Position numbers and translations under genes: made by a program | Source of the DNA: Halalkalicoccus jeotgali B3 | Lineage (GTDB): Archaea > Halobacteriota > Halobacteria > Halobacteriales > Halalkalicoccaceae | Direction of reading: 5' to 3' | Assembly: GCF_000196895.1 (NCBI RefSeq) | Contig: NC_014297.1 | Location: 2,463,770-2,527,769, forward strand | DNA length: 64,000 nt | Part shown: positions 23,888-32,329 of the stretch, piece by piece | How the letters are laid out: each line of letters begins with the position of its first letter | How positions within the stretch are numbered: position 1 is the stretch's first letter | Notes under the pieces: generated by a model | The model's database searches: none | Seen by the model: only the letters and a program-made list of their open reading frames with translations | What the model was told of the DNA's origin: nothing

Positions 23888-24064
23888 ATGGCCACCGCAC
23901 CCGACGGCGACGACATGTTCGACCAGTTCCTGTCCGAGCGTGGACACGAGACGGAACCGGCAGGGTGGGACACCGACTATAACAAAAAGCAGTGTCCCGA
24001 CTGCGGCGGCCTTCACGATCAGTCCGCCTCGGACTGTACGGTCTGTGGGTGGGCACCACGCTAG
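23888..24064 (+). CDS. HVO_0416-like zinc-finger microprotein
   Basis: This is a 58-residue acidic protein starting MATAPDGDDMFDQFLSERG. The motifs YNKKQCPDCGGLHD and CTVCGW form a four-cysteine zinc finger (CPDC at about 38-41 and CTVC at about 52-55). The YNKKQCPxCGGLHD string matches the haloarchaeal HVO_0416 zinc-finger group as I remember it. These microproteins have been linked to regulation and stress, but this member has no known role. A second CxxC microprotein gene follows 42 bases later. Confidence 0.82.
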   Translation: MATAPDGDDMFDQFLSERGHETEPAGWDTDYNKKQCPDCGGLHDQSASDCTVCGWAPR

Positions 24065-24076
24065 GGACCGAAACCG

Positions 24077-24082
24077 TTTATT
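24077..24082 (+). promoter_or_regulatory. TATA box of the second zinc-finger gene
   Basis: TTTATT at 24077-24082 is centred 27 bases upstream of ATG 24107, indicating a leaderless transcript and a promoter separate from the preceding gene. Confidence 0.6.
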
Positions 24083-24106
24083 GCTCGCGACGAATGTTCC
24101 GAACGA

Positions 24107-24265
24107 ATGCCAGAGTGTCAGAACTGTGGCTCGTTCGTGACCGAGGCGTACGCTCGCGTGTTCACGCCGACGGACATCGAGGAGCCACGCGTCTGTCCGG
24201 ACTGTGAGGACCTGATCCGTGACGGTGCGGACGTGCGGAAAGCGCGTTCCTCGCGGGGTGGCTGA
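24107..24265 (+). CDS. DUF7563-like zinc-finger microprotein
   Basis: A 52-residue protein, MPECQNCGSFVTEAYARVF and so on. It has CQNC at 4-7 and CPDC at 33-36, a four-cysteine zinc finger, with an Arg/Lys-rich tail (DVRKARSSRGG). This matches the haloarchaeal DUF7563 type from memory. No function is known. It is too short to be found by ordinary length cut-offs, but the TATA box 27 bases upstream and the cysteine spacing support it. Confidence 0.8.
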   Translation: MPECQNCGSFVTEAYARVFTPTDIEEPRVCPDCEDLIRDGADVRKARSSRGG

Positions 24266-24310
24266 GCGAATCCACGGGGCTTATCAGGTATAGGCCCGTG
24301 AGTTCGTGCA

Positions 24311-26149
24311 ATGGCTGAGACACAGGTCACCCGACTGTTCGGTGGACCCGGCAGCGGGAAGACGACCGCCCTACTCGACCGCGTCGAGGGGCTCCTTGAA
24401 CGCGACGAGGTCGCCGTCAACGACGTATTGGTCGTCTCCTATACGCGGGCCGCCGCCGCCGAGATCCGCGAACGACTGGCCGAACGCCTCGACATCTCCC
24501 CACGGAGCCTGCAGGGCAACGTCTGTACGATGCACGCGAAGGCCTACGAACTGCTCGACCTCTCGCGTGCGGACGTCGTCGGCGAGAAACAGAAAAAGGC
24601 GTTCTGTGAGGACTACGGCCTGGAGTTCGAAGACGAGTACAGCGGCGCCGGCCGCCGGACCGCGCGCTCAACGACGCTCGGCAACAAGATCATCGCGACG
24701 AGCCAGTGGCTCCAGCGCACCAACAGGGAAGTCGGCGACTGGTACGACGTGCCCTTCCAGTGGAACGACGAGGAGGTCCGTCTGCCCCCCGAGATCGACG
24801 AGAACTCGCTGTCGGGCAACAAGTACACTCCGACGTGGCCCTCGGATGACGACCGGATCGACATCCCCGAGGCGATCCGGGCGTGGCGCGCGTTCAAGGG
24901 CGAGGAGGGGCTGGTCGGCTTCGCCGATATGCTCGAACGGGTCGAACAGCGCTCGCTGGTTCCGAACGTCGACTTCCTGGTCATCGACGAGTTCCAGGAC
25001 ATCACCACGCTGCAGTACGCCGTCTACGAGGAGTGGAAACCCCACATGGAGGGTGTGTTGATCGCCGGCGACGACGACCAGGTCGTCTACGCCTGGCAGG
25101 GTGCGGACCCGAACCTCCTCTTGGACGCCGAGGTCGACGACGACAACGTCCTACCGAACTCCTATCGGCTCCCCTCGCGGATCCTCGACGTCGTCAACCG
25201 CGAGGTCCGACACATCGAAAAGCGCCAGGAGAAGGACCTGAACCCCCGCAAGGAGGGCGGCAAGGTCGAGGCCGTCGAGAGCCCCTCGATGCTCGATCTG
25301 GTGCGAAACGTGCGCGCAACGGTCGCCGAAACCCCCGACGAGACGGTGATGGTGCTCTTTCGGGCGCGCTATCAGATGTTCCAGTTCCTCGATGAGTTCA
25401 TCTCCGAGGGGATGCCCTTCCGGGTGCTGACCGACCAGCGGATGTGGACCGACCGCCTCCAGCAGTTCATCGCCGCCGTCGAGAAGATCGACGCGGGCGA
25501 GGAGATCAACGGGTTGGAGGCCCGGCGCCTCGCGGACATGCTCGCCGATTCCGCGTTCAGCACGAACGACCGGGACGACCTCTTCGACGAGATCGACGAG
25601 CGAAAGGAGGCCGCGGGCGTCGACAACGTCGCGGAGATCACGATCGGGCCCGAGACCATCCGCGAGTACGCGCCCTTCGTCCCCGACCCGGTCTCGGCCG
25701 CGGACATGTCCCGGAAGATCACCAGTTTCCAGCGAAAGAGCGTCAAGTCTTACTTCGCGACGGGGACCTACGAGGGTGCGGACCCAGAGCGCGTGCGCGT
25801 CGGGACGATCCACTCCGCGAAGGGCCGCGAGGCCGACCACGTCTTCGTCGCGACCGATCTCACTGAAAAGGTCGTCGAACAGATGGCCGCGACGATCGAA
25901 CAGGAAGCGGTGCCCATCGAGGAGGAGTTTACCCGGACGACCAGCCCGGTGCCGATGCTGACCGACAACGAACGGCGCGTGTTCTACGTCGGGATGAGCC
26001 GCGCACGGGAGCGACTCGTCCTGATGGAGAACCTCGTCAACGGCGCGCCGACGCTGCCACTCGACGTGTTGCTCTGTAACGAACCCCGCGAGGAGCCCAT
26101 CGAGGAGCTGATCGCCGAGGCCAACGCCCCCGAGGCCGAAGTCCACTAG
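24311..26149 (+). CDS. UvrD/Rep-like superfamily 1 DNA helicase
   Basis: This 612-residue SF1A helicase has Walker A GGPGSGKTTALL (11-18), motif Ia VVSYTRAAAAEI, motif II DEFQD near 227, motif III GDDDQVVYAWQGA near 258, motif IV/V regions with TIHSAKGREADHVFV near 500, and motif VI YVGMSRARERLVLME near 560. It is shorter than bacterial UvrD (about 720) because subdomain 2B is reduced. It should unwind DNA 3'-5' in repair or replication restart. The M24 peptidase gene starts at the base right after its stop codon. A TTATC element about 28 bases upstream gives a leaderless start. Confidence 0.93.
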   Translation: MAETQVTRLFGGPGSGKTTALLDRVEGLLERDEVAVNDVLVVSYTRAAAAEIRERLAERLDISPRSLQGNVCTMHAKAYELLDLSRADVVGEKQKKAFCEDYGLEFEDEYSGAGRRTARSTTLGNKIIATSQWLQRTNREVGDWYDVPFQWNDEEVRLPPEIDENSLSGNKYTPTWPSDDDRIDIPEAIRAWRAFKGEEGLVGFADMLERVEQRSLVPNVDFLVIDEFQDITTLQYAVYEEWKPHMEGVLIAGDDDQVVYAWQGADPNLLLDAEVDDDNVLPNSYRLPSRILDVVNREVRHIEKRQEKDLNPRKEGGKVEAVESPSMLDLVRNVRATVAETPDETVMVLFRARYQMFQFLDEFISEGMPFRVLTDQRMWTDRLQQFIAAVEKIDAGEEINGLEARRLADMLADSAFSTNDRDDLFDEIDERKEAAGVDNVAEITIGPETIREYAPFVPDPVSAADMSRKITSFQRKSVKSYFATGTYEGADPERVRVGTIHSAKGREADHVFVATDLTEKVVEQMAATIEQEAVPIEEEFTRTTSPVPMLTDNERRVFYVGMSRARERLVLMENLVNGAPTLPLDVLLCNEPREEPIEELIAEANAPEAEVH

Positions 26150-27283
26150 ATGGACTACGAGGCGCTCGAGGCCGAACTCGACTCGCGGGATGCAGCGGCA
26201 TTCGTCCACGTCGGCGACCGCTTTGACGACGACCTCAGGTACCTCACACGTTTTTCGGGCCCCGACCGCGAGTACGCCTTCGTCTACGACGGTGAGGACG
26301 GCGAGGCGGTCCTCTGTGCGCCCCGACTGTTCGAAGCGCAGGCTCGACGGGAGTTCTCCGGGACCGTCGTGAGCGCCGCCGAACAGGACGCGACGACCGC
26401 GGGACAGCGCGCCGCAGAACTCGTCTCGGGAACGGTCCTGGTCCCCCGATCGATCCCCCACGCCGCCGCCGTCTGGCTCGAAGAGGGGGGTTGTGACATC
26501 GAATCGAGCGCCATCGTGAGCCGAATGCGTGCACGGAAGACCGAGGGTGAAATCGACCGGATCCGGGCGGTACAGGGGTCTGCCCGGGTCGGGATGGCCC
26601 GCGCGGAGACGGTGCTGGCCTCGGCGGGGATCAATGGGGAAGCCCTCGAATGGGAAGGCGAGGCGCTTACGACCGAGCGCCTGCGCCGTGAGGCCGACGC
26701 CGCGATGGCACGCGAGGGCGTCGCGCCGGCTGGAAACACCGTGATCGGCGCGGGAGAGAGCTGTGCGGACCTGCACTTTACCGGCGACGTCCCGATAGAG
26801 GCGGGCGAGACCGTCCTGCTGGACCTCTCGCCGCGCGGACCGGCGGGCTACTACGGCGACCTCTCGCGGACCTTCGTCGTCGATCCGGAGGGGGGGTGGG
26901 AGCGCCGGGCGTACGTCGCCGTCGAACGCGCCCGGGAGGCCGCCCTCGACGCCCTCTCGGAGGGTGCGGGAACGCTCGCGACCGCGGTCCACGAGGAGAC
27001 CGCCGCGGAGATCGCCGCCTACGGCTTCCGGCCCGACGGATCGCCCGGATTCACCCACGGGACGGGCCACGGCGTCGGGATGAGCCTGCATGAGGCCCCG
27101 TCGCTGCGCACGGACACCGAGTTGGCGGCAGGAACGGTGCTGACGGTCGAACCGGGCGTCTACGACCCCCGAGAGGGGGGTGTGCGGATCGAGGACCTCG
27201 TCGTCGTCCGCGAGGAAGGGATCGAGATCCCCGTCGAGTACCCCCGGTCGCTCGTCCCGCAGGTCAGGTCGTTCGGCCCGTGA
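26150..27283 (+). CDS. M24 family metallopeptidase (Xaa-Pro dipeptidase-like)
   Basis: This 377-residue protein has a creatinase N-terminal domain (about 1-130) and a pita-bread catalytic domain. Metal ligands are visible: Asp in LLDLSPRG near 225, Asp in GDLSRTFVVD near 236, His in HGTGHGVGMSLHE near 304, and Glu in TVEPGVY near 338 and GVRIEDLVVV near 351. It most resembles Xaa-Pro dipeptidase/aminopeptidase. The ATG follows the helicase TAG with no base between, so the two are co-transcribed. The last 20 bases overlap the convergent oxidase-like gene. Confidence 0.92.
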   Translation: MDYEALEAELDSRDAAAFVHVGDRFDDDLRYLTRFSGPDREYAFVYDGEDGEAVLCAPRLFEAQARREFSGTVVSAAEQDATTAGQRAAELVSGTVLVPRSIPHAAAVWLEEGGCDIESSAIVSRMRARKTEGEIDRIRAVQGSARVGMARAETVLASAGINGEALEWEGEALTTERLRREADAAMAREGVAPAGNTVIGAGESCADLHFTGDVPIEAGETVLLDLSPRGPAGYYGDLSRTFVVDPEGGWERRAYVAVERAREAALDALSEGAGTLATAVHEETAAEIAAYGFRPDGSPGFTHGTGHGVGMSLHEAPSLRTDTELAAGTVLTVEPGVYDPREGGVRIEDLVVVREEGIEIPVEYPRSLVPQVRSFGP

Positions 27284-27707
27284 CCGTTTCGATCGCGAGT
27301 TCGTAGACCGTCGGTTCGATCGACTCGATCGACTCGTCGAACACTCTGAGAGGGGTAAACAGCGCGTTGATCGTCGCGTCGTCGAGGTCCCGTTCGGCGG
27401 GCCGGATCGGCCCCCGGAGCACGATACTCCAGGAGTCGTCGGGCGGTGCAGTATCGTAGACGACGAACGCCGCCCGTGCGGTCGATTCGAGGGACGCGGC
27501 CTTCTCGCTGCCTTCGTGGACGGCCAGCCGGAAGTAGACCCGCTCGCCCTCGCGGTGGAACGCCACCGGGATCGCGTAGGCGTCGTCGCCGACGGCGAGC
27601 GCGAGCACGCCCGTCTCCGCGCCCGCGAGACGCTCGTCGACCGCCCCCTCGTCCATCCCCCGCGTGTAGGTATACTCGACGTCCCCCATCCCCGGGCGCT
27701 CGCTCAT
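27264..27707 (-). CDS. Pyridoxamine 5'-phosphate oxidase-fold flavin-binding protein
   Basis: From ATG 27707 this is 147 residues. The split-barrel pattern is clear: GVLALAVGDDAYAIPVAFHREG, YFRLAVHEGSEKAASLESTAR and AAFVVYDTAPPDDSWSIVLRGPI. The family binds FMN or F420, and sometimes haem. It is not the PLP-synthesis enzyme PdxH, which is longer. A second in-frame ATG at 27689 (MGDVEYTYTRGM) is also possible. Its role is unknown. Confidence 0.85.
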   Translation of the reverse strand: MSERPGMGDVEYTYTRGMDEGAVDERLAGAETGVLALAVGDDAYAIPVAFHREGERVYFRLAVHEGSEKAASLESTARAAFVVYDTAPPDDSWSIVLRGPIRPAERDLDDATINALFTPLRVFDESIESIEPTVYELAIETVTGRTT

Positions 27708-27756
27708 AGGGGTCGTACGCCGAGCCGGCGAATAGCTCTTGTGTCCCTCGGGACCG

Positions 27757-27987
27757 TCAGTCCCCGCGCCGGAAGGGAAGCCGGCCGAGAACCCACTCGC
27801 GCGGGCTACCGACCCGACGGGCGACGTACTCGGGCAACAGGAGCATCGCGGCGGCGACGAGCAGGAATCCGGCACCGAAAACCGGCCGACCGTTCGTCAG
27901 AAACTCGATACCGATGATACCGAGCGGGATCGCGAAGATCAGCCCCGAGCCCAGCTGGATCATGCTTAGGATACCGGGGAGTTTCAT
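27757..27987 (-). CDS. Small two-helix membrane protein (DUF7533-like), paralogue A
   Basis: This 76-residue protein starts MKLPGILSMIQLGSGLIFAI. Two hydrophobic segments follow, and then LLLPEYVARRVGSPREWV. It is clearly related to the next gene (28055-28318): both have an I-L-x-M-I-x-L start, a PxGxxG turn, a short loop with GR/GQ, and LLLP followed by a polar tail. The group resembles haloarchaeal DUF7533, tentatively. The role is unknown. Confidence 0.68.
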   Translation of the reverse strand: MKLPGILSMIQLGSGLIFAIPLGIIGIEFLTNGRPVFGAGFLLVAAAMLLLPEYVARRVGSPREWVLGRLPFRRGD

Positions 27988-28054
27988 GCCTCGGACTGAT
28001 CGCCGGCGGCCCAAAACCCTGCCGGCCCCTCGTGGGCCAGTCGGTCCGCCGGAA

Positions 28055-28318
28055 TCACTCCGAGCGGTCGCGCTCTTCGTCCTCCTCGGGCGTTTTGGCG
28101 ACCGTTCCGACGGCGGCTCCGGCGAGGTCCGCGGGGAGGTCCATCGGCGTCGTGAGCTTTTGAGGGAGCAGTACCATCGCCACTGCGACGACAACCAGCC
28201 CGCCGCCTAGAACCGTCTGCCCATCGAGAAGCCGGTTCAGCCCGAACACGCCGACTGGAAGGGCAAAGACGAGCGAGGCCGCCAACCCGATCATATCCAG
28301 AATCCCCAGGTTCGCCAT
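28055..28318 (-). CDS. Small two-helix membrane protein (DUF7533-like), paralogue B
   Basis: From ATG 28318 this is 87 residues: MANLGILDMIGLAASLVFAL, then PVGVFGLNRLLDGQTVLGGG, a second helix and VLLPQKLTTPMDLPADLAG, ending in an acidic tail EEDEERDRSE. It aligns along its length with the downstream paralogue and lies 67 bases upstream of it. Much longer frames through this region are antisense to the riboflavin synthase gene and are rejected. Confidence 0.68.
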   Translation of the reverse strand: MANLGILDMIGLAASLVFALPVGVFGLNRLLDGQTVLGGGLVVVAVAMVLLPQKLTTPMDLPADLAGAAVGTVAKTPEEDEERDRSE

Positions 28319-28423
28319 CGGGCGTCCGTAAACGCCCGGTGGATATAACGTATCTGGCCGTCCGGGCAGACGCCGACGGCTTCCCGACGGAACCCTTTCG
28401 TGTCGATCCCTCCAAGTCGGGGT

Positions 28424-29026
28424 ATGTTCACCGGGATCGTCGAGGCGACGGGCGAGGTCCTCGCGAGGACCGAGACCGACGACGGACTCCGACTGCGGAT
28501 CGGCTGTCCGTTCGCGAGCGAACTCGAGGGCGGCCAGAGCGTGAGCGTCAACGGGGCCTGTCTGACCGTCGAGGACCACGACGAGGCGGGGTTCTCGGTC
28601 TTCCTCGCCGCCGAAACCGTCTCGCGGACCTATCTGGGCGAGCTGCGGGAGGGCGAACGGGTCAACCTCGAACGCGCGATGCCCGCAGACGGCCGGTTCG
28701 ACGGCCACGTCGTCCAGGGCCACGTCGACGGCGTGGGCGAAGTGGTGGGGATCGAGGCGGTCGGCGAGGACTGGCGCTTTACCTTTTCGTTGCCGGACGA
28801 CCTCGCGAACTACGTCGTCGAGAAAGGGTCGATTACAGTCGACGGCATCAGCCTCACCGTCGCCTCCCTCTCGGCGGGGGAGTTCACGGTCGCGATCATC
28901 CCGACCACGTACGGGGAGACGACGCTTTCGGGAAAGGAAGTCGGCGATCCGGTGCATCTCGAAGCGGACGTGATCGCCAAGTACGTCGAGCGGGTCACCG
29001 ACCCGTATCGGGATCGAACTCGGTGA
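28424..29026 (+). CDS. ribE: Riboflavin synthase, two-domain (bacterial-type) enzyme
   Basis: This 200-residue enzyme turns two 6,7-dimethyl-8-ribityllumazine molecules into riboflavin and a pyrimidine. It has the N-terminal MFTGIVEATGEVL signature, SVNGACLTV near 45, RFDGHVVQGHVDG near 100 and ITVDGISLTV near 140. These are tandem lumazine-binding domains. Many other archaea use an unrelated riboflavin synthase. A 32-base overlap with the convergent PrsW gene is present at the end. Confidence 0.95.
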   Translation: MFTGIVEATGEVLARTETDDGLRLRIGCPFASELEGGQSVSVNGACLTVEDHDEAGFSVFLAAETVSRTYLGELREGERVNLERAMPADGRFDGHVVQGHVDGVGEVVGIEAVGEDWRFTFSLPDDLANYVVEKGSITVDGISLTVASLSAGEFTVAIIPTTYGETTLSGKEVGDPVHLEADVIAKYVERVTDPYRDRTR

Positions 29027-30014
29027 GTTCGGGCATCGGGTCGCCATCACCGTCGCGGATCCCGGCGTCGGCGTACGCGCGCCGGTAGGCCGAGAGCTTC
29101 CGATAGAGGAAATAGGCGACGAGTCCGTCGTAGACGAGGATGAAGCCGATCAGCGCGACGGGGGGCGTGATCCAACTCGCGGCCGCGACGAGTAGGCCCG
29201 GGACGATCCCCGAGAGCGTGTTGTACAGCCCGTGGAAGAAGGCGGCGATCAACACCCCCTTGATGACGATCGGGCCGGCGTTCTCGCGGTTGAACTTCGC
29301 AAGCCCGAGGTAGTAGCCTGCGATCGCCGAATAGAGCACGTGCCCCGGTCCCGCCAGCGCGCGGGTCGCAGCGGTCCCGCCGGCGGCGCCGACGACTTCG
29401 ATCCCGGCGAGACCGGCCTCCAGGCCCCGCGTGATGTAGATCGCGTTCTCGATGGTCGCGAATCCCAGTCCGGCGGCCGCGCCGTAGACCGCCCCGTCGA
29501 TGACGGCGTTGAATCGCGGATCGCGGTAGGCAAACAGACGCACTGCGAGCAGTTTGACCGTCTCCTCGACGGGGCCGACCACGAGGAAGAAAAACAGCGG
29601 CAGCCCGATCAGCGCCGGCAGCGAACTGAACGCCGGCTGGAGAAACGAGTTGACGATCGCGGCGAACATCGCAAACAGCACCGCCAGCAGGAAGGTCGCC
29701 ACCAACAGCGAGAGGGGCTCGCCCGTCGTCACGTCGCTGCGCCAGATGTAGGCCGCGATCGCGAAGGCGGGCACCACCGAGAGAACCACCAGAACGCCGA
29801 CCACGGGATCCGAGACCGCACCCAGTCCCCCGAGGACGAACTGCGCGATCAGGAAAACCAGCGCCAAAAGCACGACAAACGCCTTCGTTCCCGCGACGCC
29901 GACGCGATAGAGCCCCGCCGCGAGCTTATCGACCGCCGACCGACGCTCCCACGTCGAGACGTCGTACAGGTCGCGTTTTCCGCGCGTCTCGCGATCGACC
30001 GGGTCCCGTTGCAT
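28995..30014 (-). CDS. PrsW-family intramembrane metalloprotease
   Basis: This 339-residue multi-pass protein has the PrsW motifs: EE at 150-151 in VVGPVEETVKLLAVR, the GLGFATIENAIYI segment near 185, HVLYSAIAGYYLGLAKF near 220 and AFFHGLYNTLSG near 252. The Glu and His residues are the presumed metal site within the membrane. In Bacillus PrsW cuts an anti-sigma factor; archaea lack sigma factors, so the substrate here must differ. An AATTAGG element is placed for a leaderless start. Confidence 0.92.
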   Translation of the reverse strand: MQRDPVDRETRGKRDLYDVSTWERRSAVDKLAAGLYRVGVAGTKAFVVLLALVFLIAQFVLGGLGAVSDPVVGVLVVLSVVPAFAIAAYIWRSDVTTGEPLSLLVATFLLAVLFAMFAAIVNSFLQPAFSSLPALIGLPLFFFLVVGPVEETVKLLAVRLFAYRDPRFNAVIDGAVYGAAAGLGFATIENAIYITRGLEAGLAGIEVVGAAGGTAATRALAGPGHVLYSAIAGYYLGLAKFNRENAGPIVIKGVLIAAFFHGLYNTLSGIVPGLLVAAASWITPPVALIGFILVYDGLVAYFLYRKLSAYRRAYADAGIRDGDGDPMPELTEFDPDTGR

Positions 30015-30180
30015 ACGCCACCTACAGAATCGTCCTTCCTAATTCTTCGGACCCGGGACCGATCGACCGGTAGGTCGTGAGCGCTCTACGGACCGCGGCA
30101 TCGCCCCAGCGACCCGTCGAAACCGAGCCGCCCGCCGACGACTAGTCAGAGTAAAACGGGCCGCGACCCGATGGAGCGAT

Positions 30181-30555
30181 ATGCACTTCGATCAGCGCAC
30201 CCAGCAGGCGCTCCGCGAGGCCGGACTCGAGCGCGAGGCGATCGTCGCGGCCTCCGACCGGGTCGCCGAACTCGTCGCGGCCGACGCCGACGATCTGGTG
30301 GGATTTTTCGAGGCCCACGGGACCGTCTACTCCGATATGGACCTCGCCCACAGCCGCGAGGAGTTTCCGGAACACGCCGTCGAGTACTGCGATCTGTTCA
30401 CCCACGGCGCGGACATCCGGGGGTATCTGCGATTCGACTCGTGGGGCGTGCCCGTCGAGGGTGGGCGGGTGCTGGACGAGGGCCTCGTCGAACTCTCCTT
30501 GGGACCGACCGTCGACGCCCGGGTGAAGTTCGCCGCCTCGCGCGACGCCCTATGA
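30181..30555 (+). CDS. Conserved haloarchaeal protein, possibly DUF7532
   Basis: 124 residues, MHFDQRTQQALREAGLERE and so on. The N-terminal half is helical and the C-terminal half beta-rich (GYLRFDSWGVPVEGGRVL, VELSLGPTVDARVKF). I associate it tentatively with DUF7532. Its TGA overlaps the ATG of the FAU-1 gene (ATGA at 30552-30555), so it is translationally coupled and may act with that ribonuclease. A GTAAAAC element 27-28 bases upstream of the ATG suggests a leaderless transcript. Confidence 0.7.
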   Translation: MHFDQRTQQALREAGLEREAIVAASDRVAELVAADADDLVGFFEAHGTVYSDMDLAHSREEFPEHAVEYCDLFTHGADIRGYLRFDSWGVPVEGGRVLDEGLVELSLGPTVDARVKFAASRDAL

Positions 30556-31901
30556 GGGTCGCGATCCGGGGGATCTACACGACCGCGCTCACCCGGCTGT
30601 TCTCCGAAGCGGGCCACGAGGTCGTCCAGGCGACCGCCCCGATCGAAGAGCGATTCGAGCGCGAGTTTTCCGACGGCCCCGCCGACCTCGCCTGCGAGAC
30701 GAGTCGCGACCGACAGGGCGTCTCGTTGTCGGGGGTTCCGGAGGCAGTCGAGGAGGCAAAAAGGCTGCTCGCGGTCGGTCGCGACGCGTTCATCTGGGAG
30801 GACCCCACCCCGTTGGGTGCGGTTTTCGAGGGACGGGTCGAGGGGACCCGTGGAGGCGGGGCGGTCGTCTCGCTTCCCGAGGGACGGGGCTACCTGCCCT
30901 TCGACGACGCCGAGGGCTACGTCGAGGCGGGCGACGAACTGCGCGTGCAGGTCACGGAACTCGCTGCGCCGTGGGACGAGGACGATCCCCGACTGACGAC
31001 GACGATACGCGCGCGGACCCCCGGCGGGCTGGCGGCGCTCGAAAAGGGCCAGTCGGGGATCGACGCGCCCGACGCCGAGACGGCGGGGCTGGTCGACCTG
31101 CTCTCGGTCGAGATCCCTGAGGAGTGGGGCGTCTCGCTCGGACGGCGCGCCCGCGGGGCGAGCCTCGACGACCTGAACGAGGCTCTCTCGCGGGTGACAA
31201 CCCTCGCCGAGGAGTACGGGGACGGCGGGGCGAACCCGTACGCGAGCGCGTGGTGCTGGTTCGGCCGCGAGAGCCGGTTCTCGCTCGATGGGGTTCGGAG
31301 GGAAATCACGGCGACGATGGCGGGCCACCACCGGATCAAGGCCGGCTCGAATCGGGCGAGCGACGCCGTCGACTTCGCGGAGGCGCTCTGTGAACCCACG
31401 GCGTTCCCCTTCGACGCGGTCGCGAGCCAGTTCGGGCCCCGGGCGGGCGACGAACTCGCCATCGAACACGGGAAACCCGGCGGGCGGGTGATCACGCTGG
31501 GACGCGGCGAGGTGATCGAGTACGACCCCGAGGGCTCGATCACGCTGCGCCGCGAGATGACCCCTGGGGGGAGCTACGACGCGCTGGGCACGTCTCGCGA
31601 GTCCGGCGATGTCGCGATCACCACCCTGAAGGAGGGGCGGTGGTGGTATCCGACGGTCTACCGGGACGATGACGGCGAATCGAAGGGAACCTACGTCAAC
31701 GTGTGTACGCCCGTCGAACTCTTTCCGACGAGTGCGAGATACGTCGACCTCCACGTCGACGTGATCAAACACCCCGACGGGCGTGTCGAGCGCGTCGACG
31801 ACGACGAGCTAGCCGAGGCGGTCGGTGCGGGCCTCGTGGGCGAGGAACTGGCCGAGAAGGCCCGCGGGGTCGCGGCGGCGATCGAGCGCGCGCTGGATTA
31901 G
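30552..31901 (+). CDS. FAU-1 type ribonuclease (RNase E/G-like S1 domain plus DUF402)
   Basis: From ATG 30552 this is 449 residues. An N-terminal domain (1-80) is followed by an S1-like segment (GAVFEGRVEGTRGGGAVVSL) near 95-135, a middle region, and a C-terminal DUF402 domain (PGGRVITLGRGEVIEYDPEG, then WWYPTVYRDDDGESKGTYVN near 375). This is the layout of archaeal FAU-1, which binds AU-rich RNA and has ribonuclease activity. The four-base overlap with the preceding gene shows co-translation. The stop overlaps the convergent DUF5611 gene. Confidence 0.9.
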   Translation: MRVAIRGIYTTALTRLFSEAGHEVVQATAPIEERFEREFSDGPADLACETSRDRQGVSLSGVPEAVEEAKRLLAVGRDAFIWEDPTPLGAVFEGRVEGTRGGGAVVSLPEGRGYLPFDDAEGYVEAGDELRVQVTELAAPWDEDDPRLTTTIRARTPGGLAALEKGQSGIDAPDAETAGLVDLLSVEIPEEWGVSLGRRARGASLDDLNEALSRVTTLAEEYGDGGANPYASAWCWFGRESRFSLDGVRREITATMAGHHRIKAGSNRASDAVDFAEALCEPTAFPFDAVASQFGPRAGDELAIEHGKPGGRVITLGRGEVIEYDPEGSITLRREMTPGGSYDALGTSRESGDVAITTLKEGRWWYPTVYRDDDGESKGTYVNVCTPVELFPTSARYVDLHVDVIKHPDGRVERVDDDELAEAVGAGLVGEELAEKARGVAAAIERALD

Positions 31902-32290
31902 GCGTCGGGGACGTCGGCGTCTTTGTCCTCGACGTCGCGTTTCATCGATTCGCGCCGGGATTTCGCGTCCCGGCCCGTCGCTTCGAGCAGAAAGCTGTTT
32001 TTGGCGTCGACCGCGTCGGCGGCGGCGTCGGCGTTGCCCTCGGCGATGACGTCTTCTGCGGGGCGCTCCTCGAAGTGGACCGCGAGCTTGTCCTTCTTGC
32101 CGCTGTAGGCGACCGCGCCGGCGACGATCCGCTCGAAGACGGGGTTGTCGGGCTCCTCGACCACGAAGAGGTCGCTGCCGTTGTGCTCCTCGGAGTCGGT
32201 AATGGAGCCGAAGTACTCCTCGATGGTCCCCTCCATGTCGGGGATCCGCTCTTCGAGGTGCTCGCCGCGTCGCATCTTGTATTCGCGCAT
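31898..32290 (-). CDS. DUF5611 family protein
   Basis: 130 residues, MREYKMRRGEHLEERIPDME at the start, with FVVEEPDNPVFERIVAGAVAYS in the middle and a charged, Lys/Asp-rich tail (SRRESMKRDVEDKDADVPDA). This matches the archaeal DUF5611 family from memory. No function is established. The last four bases overlap the end of the FAU-1 gene. Confidence 0.78.
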   Translation of the reverse strand: MREYKMRRGEHLEERIPDMEGTIEEYFGSITDSEEHNGSDLFVVEEPDNPVFERIVAGAVAYSGKKDKLAVHFEERPAEDVIAEGNADAAADAVDAKNSFLLEATGRDAKSRRESMKRDVEDKDADVPDA

Positions 32291-32329
32291 TGGGCCCCGT
32301 TCGACAGCGCCGGATTTACGGGTTTCGTC

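Noticed and set aside
25151-27091. A 646-codon minus-strand frame antisense to the helicase and M24 genes
   Set aside because: The sense strand encodes both proteins with complete catalytic motifs.
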